DNA of 14,773 bases. It comes from RGIG3009 sp964470515 (GTDB lineage Bacteria > Bacillota > Clostridia > Oscillospirales > Acutalibacteraceae). Position numbers and translations under genes: made by a program. The DNA is taken from NCBI GenBank assembly GCA_964470515.1, contig CAYYDD010000041.1, positions 1 through 14,773 on the forward strand, given 5' to 3'. Under the pieces are notes generated by a model. The model did no database searches. It had not been told where the DNA came from and saw only the letters and a program-made list of their open reading frames with translations. Of this stretch, positions 6,561 through 13,269 are shown in pieces (within the stretch, counting starts at the first letter, position 1; each line of letters starts with the position of its first letter).

Positions 6561-6813
6561 AATAATACAAGCGCTATGCGCGGTGCCACCTTGACTTCAC
6601 GGTATGACCCGTGCTCTTAACAGGATACCAACATATCCCCGGCAACTGACGTATGCCCACACGTTGCAGAATACTCTGTGATACGCTCACATTTGACTGC
6701 ACCCTCCGCGGTCCATTTGACAAGGGGTTTCTTGCCTGATTCTCAGCATCGCAGGCTCTCTGTAAAGGCATCCTTGCCGTTATCTCCGCTTCAACGGTTT
6801 ACCGTATTGAATT
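6521..6813 (-). promoter_or_regulatory. Tryptophan T-box riboswitch leader
   Basis: This leader binds uncharged tRNA-Trp and then allows transcription of trpB2. On the minus strand the Stem I apex is canonical: AGAGAG (6761-6756), then GCCTG/CAGGC arms enclosing GCTGAGA. The specifier region reads TCAAATGGACC, giving a TGG (Trp) codon at 6715-6713. A Stem III-like hairpin (CACGG/CCGTG) precedes the T-box motif AAGGTGGCACCGCG (6592-6579). Within it TGGC would pair with the tRNA acceptor end; its final C fits the G73 discriminator of tRNA-Trp. GTCAAGG beside the motif can pair with CCTTGAC of the terminator 5' arm to make the antiterminator. The presumed transcript start is near 6813. Confidence 0.95.
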
Positions 6814-6819
6814 GTTTAT

Positions 6820-6848
6820 AGTATAGCACGGATCGCCTACCTTATCAA
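6820..6848 (-). promoter_or_regulatory. Sigma-70-type promoter of the T-box-trpB2 transcript
   Basis: On the minus strand TTGATA (6848-6843), a 17-base spacer and TATACT (6825-6820) stand just before Stem I of the T-box. Confidence 0.82.
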
Positions 6849-6858
6849 TAGGTAATTG

Positions 6859-6877
6859 AAAAAATGAGAATACCTCA
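6859..6877 (-). terminator. Weak candidate terminator after phoR
   Basis: TGAG (starting at the phoR stop codon) and CTCA pair around GTATT, followed by six Ts. The stem is only 4 bp, so it is probably inefficient. It is the only terminator-like element before the T-box promoter. Confidence 0.3.
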
Positions 6878-8521
6878 AAAGGCGACCGTGACGGTGGTGC
6901 CCTTGCCGGGCGTGCTGTCCAGACGGACGGTGCCGCCATGGTACGCTACCGCATGCTTGACGATAGACAGACCGAGACCGGTGCCGCCGGTCTCGCGGGA
7001 GTGGCTTTTATCCACGCGGTAAAAGCGTTCAAATACGCGTGTCTGATGCTCGGGCGGGATACCGATGCCCGTATCGCTGACGGATAAGGTGATACGCCCG
7101 CCGTTATTTGTCAGACCGACGTGTACGCTACCTCCCTCGGTATTATAGCGGATGGCATTGTCGCACAGATTGTAGATGATCTCGTACAGATAACGGCGAA
7201 CACCGTTCATCACGCACGGCTCGCCGCTTAAACGCAAGGACACCTGCCGCTGTACCGCAGAGGCGGTCAGTGTCTCCAGCACCTCAGAGGCCACCGCATA
7301 CAGCTCGACCGTCTCGGTGGCTGCCTCGCCGTTTTCATCCATTTGTGACAGGCGGATGATATCGTTGATAAGCGAGACCAGCCGTGTGGCTTCCCCACGA
7401 ATATTACCGACGAACCGCGGGATATCCTCCGGCTTCACCAGCCCGTGCTCCAGCAGCTCGGCACTGCCGATGATGGATTGCAGCGGAGTCTTCAGCTCGT
7501 GGGACACGTTGGCGGTAAACTCCCGACGGGTGCGCTCGGCGGCGGCGGTCTCGGTCACGTCAAAGCACAAAATAACGACGCCGAGAGTCTGCCCTTCCGA
7601 TTCAATACCGTTGATAATGAATTGATACTCCTCGCCGCCGCGCACTTCGCGAAATTCACTGTGGCGACCCGCCAGAGCGGCCTCGACGGCGCGGCTCATT
7701 TCGGGACCGCGGTCAACCGTGAGAAAATTGCGGCCGACAGGCACCTCCCGGATACCGAACAGCCGCCGCGCAGCAGAATTGATGCTGAGTACCGTTCCCT
7801 GACTGTCCAGCAGGATGAGCCCCTCGTTCATAGAGGCTGTGATCTGCTCAAATTCGTCCGTCTTGCGGCGCAGCAACGCCATCTGCCGTTCGATCCGACC
7901 GCGCTGTCGGCGCAGCCTGACGAGAATCGGAGCCAGCTCCTCATAGATCTCGTCCTCGGCGGGTGACTCGGAATCCAAGCGACTGAGCGGCCGCACGATG
8001 CTCTTGGCCATACGGTCGGACAAAAATATGGACACGACCACCGCGATCAGGATAACGGCGGCGACAGCGGGCAACATACTCAGCAGCAGTGCACCGAGGG
8101 TGAGCCGGCTGACTGCGATGCGGAGAACCGTGCCATCCTCCAGCCGTACCGCCTCGTACAGCGTTCTTTCGGTCAGCGTGGCGGAACACCGTGCACTGCT
8201 GCCGCGACCGTCGCGCAACGCCTCCCGTATCTCCTCACGGTCGCCGTGATTTTCCAACTCCGTGGCAGCCGCCTGCGTATCATACAGCACGGTGCCGTCC
8301 TGTGCCACCAGTGTAAAGCGAGAAGCGGCGGAATCGAGACCCTGAAAATAGCTCTCCCCCACGGTTTCCACACCGGCAACCGCCAGCGTCAGCTCATCCC
8401 GAAGCTGGCTGGCCTGTGTTTTACTGAAATGGTCGTACAACATGCCGGTCGCAAGCACCAGACACGCCAGCAGCACGGTCATGGACACTGTGATGATGGC
8501 GCGAAATATCCGTTTAGTCAT
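6875..8521 (-). CDS. phoR: PhoR-like sensor histidine kinase
   Basis: This membrane kinase would sense phosphate status and phosphorylate the neighbouring response regulator. The 548-residue protein has membrane segments at about 8-28 and 141-167 enclosing an external domain of about 110 residues. A degenerate HAMP-like linker follows, then a PAS domain at about 222-325. The HisKA motif VSHELKTPLQ has the phosphorylated His341. ATP-binding boxes are N (NLCDNAIRYN, 451-460), G1 (DTGIGI, 483-488), F (FERFYRVD, 498-505) and G2 (GGTGLGLSI, 512-520). Its ATG overlaps the regulator stop as ATGA, so the pair is translationally coupled. The architecture matches Gram-positive PhoR/WalK/ResE kinases. 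The phosphate assignment comes from the operon, not from the kinase alone. Confidence 0.88.
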   Translation of the reverse strand: MTKRIFRAIITVSMTVLLACLVLATGMLYDHFSKTQASQLRDELTLAVAGVETVGESYFQGLDSAASRFTLVAQDGTVLYDTQAAATELENHGDREEIREALRDGRGSSARCSATLTERTLYEAVRLEDGTVLRIAVSRLTLGALLLSMLPAVAAVILIAVVVSIFLSDRMAKSIVRPLSRLDSESPAEDEIYEELAPILVRLRRQRGRIERQMALLRRKTDEFEQITASMNEGLILLDSQGTVLSINSAARRLFGIREVPVGRNFLTVDRGPEMSRAVEAALAGRHSEFREVRGGEEYQFIINGIESEGQTLGVVILCFDVTETAAAERTRREFTANVSHELKTPLQSIIGSAELLEHGLVKPEDIPRFVGNIRGEATRLVSLINDIIRLSQMDENGEAATETVELYAVASEVLETLTASAVQRQVSLRLSGEPCVMNGVRRYLYEIIYNLCDNAIRYNTEGGSVHVGLTNNGGRITLSVSDTGIGIPPEHQTRVFERFYRVDKSHSRETGGTGLGLSIVKHAVAYHGGTVRLDSTPGKGTTVTVAF

Positions 8522-9192
8522 CGTGCTCCCTCCAGACGATAGCCGACACCGATCACGGTTTCGATCTGTCCGGCAGCTTCGCCCAGCTTCTGCCGCAGGG
8601 TCTTGATATGCACGTCCACCGTGCGGGTCTCACCGAGATAGTCGATGCCCCAGATCTCCGACAGCAACGTGTCCCGCGAGAACACGATGCCGGGATGCTG
8701 CATAAACAGCTTCAGCAGTTCAAATTCCTTAAAGGTCAGTACGACCTTTTCGCCGTCCACCGTTACCAGGTGGGCTTTGTCGTTCAGTGTGATGCGGCCG
8801 ACGCTGAGCACGTTCTCCGTAACGGCGGGCTGACAACGGCGGAGCACCGCCTTGATGCGCGACACCATTTCCATCACGCCAAACGGCTTGACGAGGTAGT
8901 CATCCGCACCGGTATCCAGCCCTTGTATCTTATCCATCTCGGTGCCCTTGGCGGTCGCCATAATGACGGGGATCTTCCGGGTCGCAGGGTCGGAGCGAAG
9001 CTCCCGTAGCACCTCGACACCGTCCTTGCCGGGCATCATAATATCCAGCACGATCAGCTCGGGCGTTTCGGTTTTCAGTGTCTCCAGCATCGACACACCG
9101 TCGGCAAAGCCCCGCGCCTGAAAGCCGGTCTGTGTCAGCGTATACACCTCGATATCGCGGATGGTAGCGTCGTCATCAACACACCAGATCAT
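8518..9192 (-). CDS. phoB: PhoB/PhoP-like OmpR-family response regulator
   Basis: This 224-residue DNA-binding regulator would activate phosphate-starvation genes when phosphorylated. The receiver domain has acidic residues D6-D8, the phosphoacceptor Asp50 in VLDIMMPG, the switch Thr80 and the conserved Lys102 in VKPFG. The C-terminal winged helix contains LTFKEFELLKLF, then RTVDVHIKTLRQKLG and the final IETVIGVGYRLE, the usual OmpR/PhoB hallmarks. The ATG at 9192 follows GGAGGG. The gene lies 13 bases after phoU and overlaps phoR. The likely target is the TTTTAC-repeat promoter before pstS, which would make the operon self-activating. Confidence 0.9.
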   Translation of the reverse strand: MIWCVDDDATIRDIEVYTLTQTGFQARGFADGVSMLETLKTETPELIVLDIMMPGKDGVEVLRELRSDPATRKIPVIMATAKGTEMDKIQGLDTGADDYLVKPFGVMEMVSRIKAVLRRCQPAVTENVLSVGRITLNDKAHLVTVDGEKVVLTFKEFELLKLFMQHPGIVFSRDTLLSEIWGIDYLGETRTVDVHIKTLRQKLGEAAGQIETVIGVGYRLEGAR

Positions 9193-9205
9193 CGTATTCC
9201 CTCCG

Positions 9206-9853
9206 TTAGCTTTCGCCTTTATGCACTCCGGTTACAGCAAATTCGACCCATTCGGCGATATTGGTCGCGTGGTCGCCGATTCGCTCGAAATACTTGGCGA
9301 TCATCAGCAGGTCGATCGCGTACTCGCCGTCGGCGGTGTTTTCCGAGATCATCGCGATCAGCGTTTGCTTGACGCTGTCAAAATGATCGTCCACCACGTC
9401 GTCGTAGGCGGAGACCGACTCCGCCAGCTTGAGATCCTGACGGACGTACGCATCGACGCTGTCGGTCACCATTTTGATGGTGGCCTCAGCCATCGCGCGG
9501 ATGCCGTGACATTCCTCCCCCGTTCTGCCGTGCAGATACGGGATGATCTCGGCAATATCCTCCGCCTGATCGCCGATGCGCTCCATATCCGTTATCATTT
9601 TCAGTGCGGCGGAGATCTGGCGGAGATCGCGGGCGACGGGCTGCTGCTGAAGCAGCAGCTTTAAGCAGATGGCCTCGATCTCCTGCTCCATTTGGTCGAT
9701 CTCGTGGCCGCTTGATCGAATACCGTCGGCGGCTTTTTCGTCACCCTCCAGCAGGGCTTTAGCGGCGCGGGCGATGATATTCTCGCACAGTGCGCCCATT
9801 TCGATCATCTTTTTATTCAGCAGTGCCAGCTGTTCATCAAATCGGCTTCGCAT
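9206..9853 (-). CDS. phoU: Phosphate signalling and transport regulator PhoU
   Basis: PhoU links the Pst transporter to the PhoR kinase and damps the Pho response when phosphate is plentiful. The 215-residue helical protein has two PhoU repeats, each with its metal-cluster signature: DMERIGDQAEDIAE in the first and KYFERIGDHATNIAEW in the second, close to the C terminus. I start it at the ATG at 9853, one base after the pstB stop, with AGGAAGG 10 bases upstream. The in-frame TTG three codons earlier sits nearly on that ribosome site and is unlikely. It lies between the transporter genes and the two-component genes. Confidence 0.93.
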   Translation of the reverse strand: MRSRFDEQLALLNKKMIEMGALCENIIARAAKALLEGDEKAADGIRSSGHEIDQMEQEIEAICLKLLLQQQPVARDLRQISAALKMITDMERIGDQAEDIAEIIPYLHGRTGEECHGIRAMAEATIKMVTDSVDAYVRQDLKLAESVSAYDDVVDDHFDSVKQTLIAMISENTADGEYAIDLLMIAKYFERIGDHATNIAEWVEFAVTGVHKGES

Positions 9854-9854
9854 A

Positions 9855-10610
9855 TCAACCAAACCTTCCTGTAATATAATCTTCGGTGCGGCGATCCTTC
9901 GGCTGTGAGAACAATTCCTCGGTCTTACCGACCTCCACGAGCTCCCCGAGCAGGAAAAACGCCGTGTGATCGGAAATGCGAACAGCCTGCTGCATATTGT
10001 GGGTTACGATAATTATAGTATATTTTTCCTTTAATTGCAAGGCAAGCTCCTCAATACGGGAGGTGGAGATGGGGTCCAGTGCCGAGGTGGGCTCGTCCAT
10101 CAGTAGCACCTGCGGCTCCACGGCCAGCGCACGGGCGATACACAGCCGCTGCTGCTGGCCGCCGGACAGCCCCAGGGCGTTTTTCTTCAGACGATCCTTG
10201 ACCTCGTCCCAGATGGCGGCATCGCGCAACGCCCGCTCAACGATCTCATCCAGCTTAACGCGGCTCGTGATACCGTGGGTACGCGGGCCGTAGGCGACGT
10301 TATCGTAAATGCTCATCGGGAACGGATTGGGCTTCTGGAACACCATACCCACGTCGCGGCGCAGCTCACTGACATCGACGGCGGGACTGAAGATATCGGT
10401 ACCCTTGTAGCGCACCTCGCCGGTGATCCTCACACCGGGGACGAGGTCGTTCATACGGTTGAGCGTCTTGAGAAAGGTGGATTTACCGCAGCCCGACGGG
10501 CCGATCAGTGCGGTGATGCTGTTTTCGGGTATGGAGAGGCTGACGTGCTTCAACGCTTGTGCGTTTCCATACCATAAGCACAGCTTTTGCGCCGTCATAA
10601 TATCGCTCAT
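9855..10610 (-). CDS. pstB: Phosphate ABC transporter ATP-binding protein PstB
   Basis: This cytoplasmic ATPase powers phosphate import through PstC and PstA. The 251-residue protein has Walker A GPSGCGKST (37-45), the Q-loop followed by the PstB hallmark FQKPNPFPMSIYDNVAYG (91-108), the signature LSGGQQQR (148-155), Walker B VLLMDEP (168-174) and the switch His204. The ATG overlaps the pstA stop as ATGA and AAGGAG precedes it at ideal spacing. Length is as expected for PstB. Confidence 0.97.
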   Translation of the reverse strand: MSDIMTAQKLCLWYGNAQALKHVSLSIPENSITALIGPSGCGKSTFLKTLNRMNDLVPGVRITGEVRYKGTDIFSPAVDVSELRRDVGMVFQKPNPFPMSIYDNVAYGPRTHGITSRVKLDEIVERALRDAAIWDEVKDRLKKNALGLSGGQQQRLCIARALAVEPQVLLMDEPTSALDPISTSRIEELALQLKEKYTIIIVTHNMQQAVRISDHTAFFLLGELVEVGKTEELFSQPKDRRTEDYITGRFG

Positions 10611-11452
10611 AGCTTTCTCCTTTTGGCAAAGTAATGTCCGACCAGCGTGGCGGATAGATTGATAAGCAGCGTCAGTATCATCAGAATAGACGCTATCGCG
10701 AAGGCGACTTCAAACTCGCCCTCCTCCTTGGCGTACACGTAGAGGGCGACGGTGAGGGTGGCGCCCGGGCTTGTCAGCCCCGTAAAAACTCCGTTCAGCG
10801 CGTGGGCGAAACCCGCTGTAAAAAGCAGTGCCGCCGATTCGCCGAGGATACGCCCGACGGACAGAATACAGCCGGTGATGACACCGTCCACACAGCCGGG
10901 CAGCACCACCGTACGGATAACGCGCCATTTGCCCGCACCGAGGCCGAACGCGCCCTCGCGGTAGCTTTGCGGCACGGTCTTGAGGCTTTCCTGCGTGGTG
11001 CGCATTACGGTAGGCAGATTCATAATGACCAACGTCAGCGCACCGGCAAGCAGGCTGGTGCCGAAGTTATTGGAAAAGAGCAGCATACCCACCAGACCGT
11101 AGATAATGGACGGGATGCCGGACAGCGTTTCGGCGGCGTATTCGATCATACCCACGATGCGTTTGTTTTTCGCGTATTCGGTGAGATAGATCGCCGCGCC
11201 CACGCCGAGAGGCAGCACGATGATGAGGGTAGCGAGCACGATATAGACCGTGTTGAGAATATCCGGCAGGATACCGATGCGGTCGGTCAGGTAGCTAGGT
11301 CTCGTGGACAGCAGCTCCCACGTGATATGCGGGAGACCCCGTATCAGCACGTAGCCGAGCAAAAAGAGTACCAGCGCCACGGTCAGCGCCGTTGATAGGA
11401 GCATCAGCGTGCGCATCAGGATACTATACAGTTTTCGTTTTCCATGCGGCAT
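10607..11452 (-). CDS. pstA: Phosphate ABC transporter permease PstA
   Basis: This is one of the two membrane channel subunits of the phosphate importer. The 281-residue protein has six hydrophobic segments. A first helix near residues 15-37 is followed by the BPD-transporter core with LSGIPSIIYGLVGM. The coupling-helix region EGAFGLGAGKWRVIRTVVLP contacts PstB. RILGESAALLFTAG is typical of PstA. AAGGAG lies 7 bases before the ATG, one base after the pstC stop. Confidence 0.95.
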   Translation of the reverse strand: MPHGKRKLYSILMRTLMLLSTALTVALVLFLLGYVLIRGLPHITWELLSTRPSYLTDRIGILPDILNTVYIVLATLIIVLPLGVGAAIYLTEYAKNKRIVGMIEYAAETLSGIPSIIYGLVGMLLFSNNFGTSLLAGALTLVIMNLPTVMRTTQESLKTVPQSYREGAFGLGAGKWRVIRTVVLPGCVDGVITGCILSVGRILGESAALLFTAGFAHALNGVFTGLTSPGATLTVALYVYAKEEGEFEVAFAIASILMILTLLINLSATLVGHYFAKRRKL

Positions 11453-11453
11453 A

Positions 11454-12326
11454 TTAGTTCTCCTTGTGTTTTTTTAAAAAGAAATTGAGCGTCGCGTTGA
11501 TGAGCATAATAAACAGAAACAGCACCAGCGCGATGGAGAACAGTGCCTGACGTTGCAGGCTACCGGGGCTGGCATAGGCCATCTCCGTGGCGACCGCCGT
11601 GGTGAGGAACCGCACGCTCTGGAACAGCGACGGCATATTGGCCACGTTACCGGCGACCATCATCACCGCCATTGCCTCACCGATGGCACGGCCGACACCG
11701 AGCACGACGGCGGCGGCGATACCGCTCTTGGCGGCGGGCACCGATACCCGAAAAAAGGTTTCGGTGGGGGTCGCTCCCAGCGCGAGGGAGGCATCCTCGT
11801 ATTCCTTCGGCACGGCATCCAGCGCCGTGATAGACACCTTGATGATGTTCGGCAGAATCATCACCGCCAGCACGAGAATAGCGGCCAGCAGGCTGGCACC
11901 GTCCGGCACGTCAAACACCTCACGGATCGCAGGTACCAGCACCAGCATACCGACCAGACCGTACACGACGGACGGGATACCGGCCAGCAGATCGACAGCC
12001 GCTTGTATCGCGGCGCGGAGCCGTTTATTCGCCGCCTTGGACAGAAACACGGCGGTAAAAAAACCGATAGGCACACCGATCAGGATGGCGCCGGCGGTGC
12101 CGTAGACGCTCGTCAAAATAAACGGCAGGATGCCGTATCGGGGTTCGGCGGCGGTAGAAGCCCATTCCCGACCGAACAGGAACTCGGCAAGGCCGATCTC
12201 ACGGATGGCGGGCAGACCTGAGATCACCAGATACACCGTGATGAGCAAGACACAGCCGACAGTGATGAGACCGAGCACCAGAAACACGCCGTGGACGGCG
12301 GTTTCTAACCATTGTTTTTTCTTCAT
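11454..12326 (-). CDS. pstC: Phosphate ABC transporter permease PstC
   Basis: This is the partner membrane subunit of PstA. With the start at 12326 the protein has 290 residues and begins MKKKQWLE before the first membrane helix. I chose this ATG because the frame upstream of it lies within the 3' end of pstS in another frame and encodes a serine- and proline-rich stretch with no homology; the chosen start is 4 bases after the pstS stop with AGGA upstream. Family marks are LLAGIPSVVYGLVGM, the coupling loop EDASLALGATPTETFFRVSVP and GVGRAIGEAMAVMMVAGN. Confidence 0.94.
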   Translation of the reverse strand: MKKKQWLETAVHGVFLVLGLITVGCVLLITVYLVISGLPAIREIGLAEFLFGREWASTAAEPRYGILPFILTSVYGTAGAILIGVPIGFFTAVFLSKAANKRLRAAIQAAVDLLAGIPSVVYGLVGMLVLVPAIREVFDVPDGASLLAAILVLAVMILPNIIKVSITALDAVPKEYEDASLALGATPTETFFRVSVPAAKSGIAAAVVLGVGRAIGEAMAVMMVAGNVANMPSLFQSVRFLTTAVATEMAYASPGSLQRQALFSIALVLFLFIMLINATLNFFLKKHKEN

Positions 12327-12330
12327 ACCG

Positions 12331-13131
12331 TTATCCTGCGGCAGGGACGACACCCGCCTTGGTAATGATATCCGTAACAGCCTCGGAGGTGGCGAAGTCG
12401 AAGAACTGCTGTGCATTCTCACTCAGCGCCGTGTCCTGCCGGGTGACAAGCACGAAGGGACGCTGCACGGCGTAGCTGCCGTCCTTGATGGTCGCCTCAC
12501 CGGGTGCGACGCCGCCGACGGTGAGCGCTTTGACGGTATCCTTGACGGAAGCGAGCGACGCGTAGCCGATGGCGGCGGGATTCCCAGCCACGGTGGTGAT
12601 AACGTCGCCCGTCGAGGTCAGCTCCTGACGGTATTGGCAGTTGTCCTCGGTGTCGGTGATGGACTCGAAGCCGTCGCGGGTGCCACTGCCGGCCTCGCGG
12701 CCGATGAGCACGATCTCCGCATTGCTGCCGCCGACCTCACTCCAGTTTTTGATCTCGCCGGTGTAGATCTTCGCGATGGTCTCCACCGTGAGATCGGACA
12801 CCGGGTTTTGGGGGTTGACAATGACGGCGATGCCGTCGTAGGCGAGCACGGTTTCCGCAAGACCTTCTGCTTTTTCCTCGCTCTTCAGTGCACGGCTGGA
12901 CAGACCGATATCGCAACGGCCCTCCAGCACCGCCTGAATGCCCGCACCCGAGCCGGTGGCATTGTAGGTAACGGTGATGCCGGTGTCCATCTCGAACGCC
13001 TCCCCCAACGCGCCGATGACCTTGTTCATCGAGGTGGAGCCGTCGGTCGAAACACCGTTCCTGGCGGAGCAGCCCGCCAGCAGTGCGACGATCAGGATGA
13101 CAGCCATAAGCAAGCCTGTGCTTCTTTTCAT
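12331..13131 (-). CDS. pstS: Phosphate-binding lipoprotein PstS
   Basis: PstS captures phosphate outside the cell and delivers it to PstC/PstA. The 266-residue precursor has a lipoprotein signal: positive MKR, a hydrophobic run, and the lipobox LLAGC with the lipidated Cys at 21. The binding loops are DGSTSMNKVIGALGEAFE near the mature N terminus, NATGSGAGIQAVLEG, GLSSRALKSEE, and GREAGSGTRDGFES, as in phosphate and sulfate-type binding proteins. The ATG at 13131 has AAAGGAG 10 bases upstream. It is the first gene of the operon, directly behind the Pho-box-like promoter. Confidence 0.94.
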   Translation of the reverse strand: MKRSTGLLMAVILIVALLAGCSARNGVSTDGSTSMNKVIGALGEAFEMDTGITVTYNATGSGAGIQAVLEGRCDIGLSSRALKSEEKAEGLAETVLAYDGIAVIVNPQNPVSDLTVETIAKIYTGEIKNWSEVGGSNAEIVLIGREAGSGTRDGFESITDTEDNCQYRQELTSTGDVITTVAGNPAAIGYASLASVKDTVKALTVGGVAPGEATIKDGSYAVQRPFVLVTRQDTALSENAQQFFDFATSEAVTDIITKAGVVPAAG

Positions 13132-13151
13132 TGTTTTCAAACTCCTTTCGT

Positions 13152-13167
13152 GCAACCGTTCGGTTGC
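13152..13167 (-). promoter_or_regulatory. Hairpin in the pstS 5' leader
   Basis: GCAACC and GGTTGC pair on the minus strand around GAAC, between the -10 box and the ribosome site of pstS, right where transcription should begin. It may stabilise the mRNA 5' end or be a second regulator site. Confidence 0.45.
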
Positions 13168-13171
13168 TACG

Positions 13172-13232
13172 GTTATAGTGTACCCGTCTGTGGTAAAATC
13201 CGTAAGCGAAGCGGTGTAAAATCGGGGTAAAA
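13172..13232 (-). promoter_or_regulatory. pstS promoter with Pho-box-like TTTTAC repeats
   Basis: On the minus strand TTTTAC occurs exactly three times upstream of the -10 candidate TATAAC (13177-13172): at 13232-13227, 13221-13216 and 13198-13193. The first two are 11 bases apart and the third is 23 further on, about two 11-base steps. Bacillus PhoP boxes are TT(A/C/T)ACA-like repeats with an 11-base period. The place where a -35 box should be reads GATTTT, a poor match, as expected of an activator-dependent promoter. The likely activator is the operon's own PhoB-like protein. Confidence 0.6.
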
Positions 13233-13265
13233 TAAAAAATCAGCGGCGGGAGATTCCCGCCGCTG
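13229..13265 (-). terminator. Rho-independent terminator after the MATE gene
   Basis: Exact 11-base arms (13241-13251 and 13255-13265, CAGCGGCGGGA and its complement) enclose a 3-base loop, followed on the minus strand by ATTTTTTATTTT. It starts 5 bases past the MATE stop. Its T run merges with the first TTTTAC repeat of the pstS promoter. Confidence 0.92.
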
Positions 13266-13269
13266 TGGC

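Noticed and set aside
12130..13230. Long plus-strand open frame opposite pstS and pstC
   Set aside because: Antisense shadow; it crosses the Pho-box promoter and the pstS signal sequence region.
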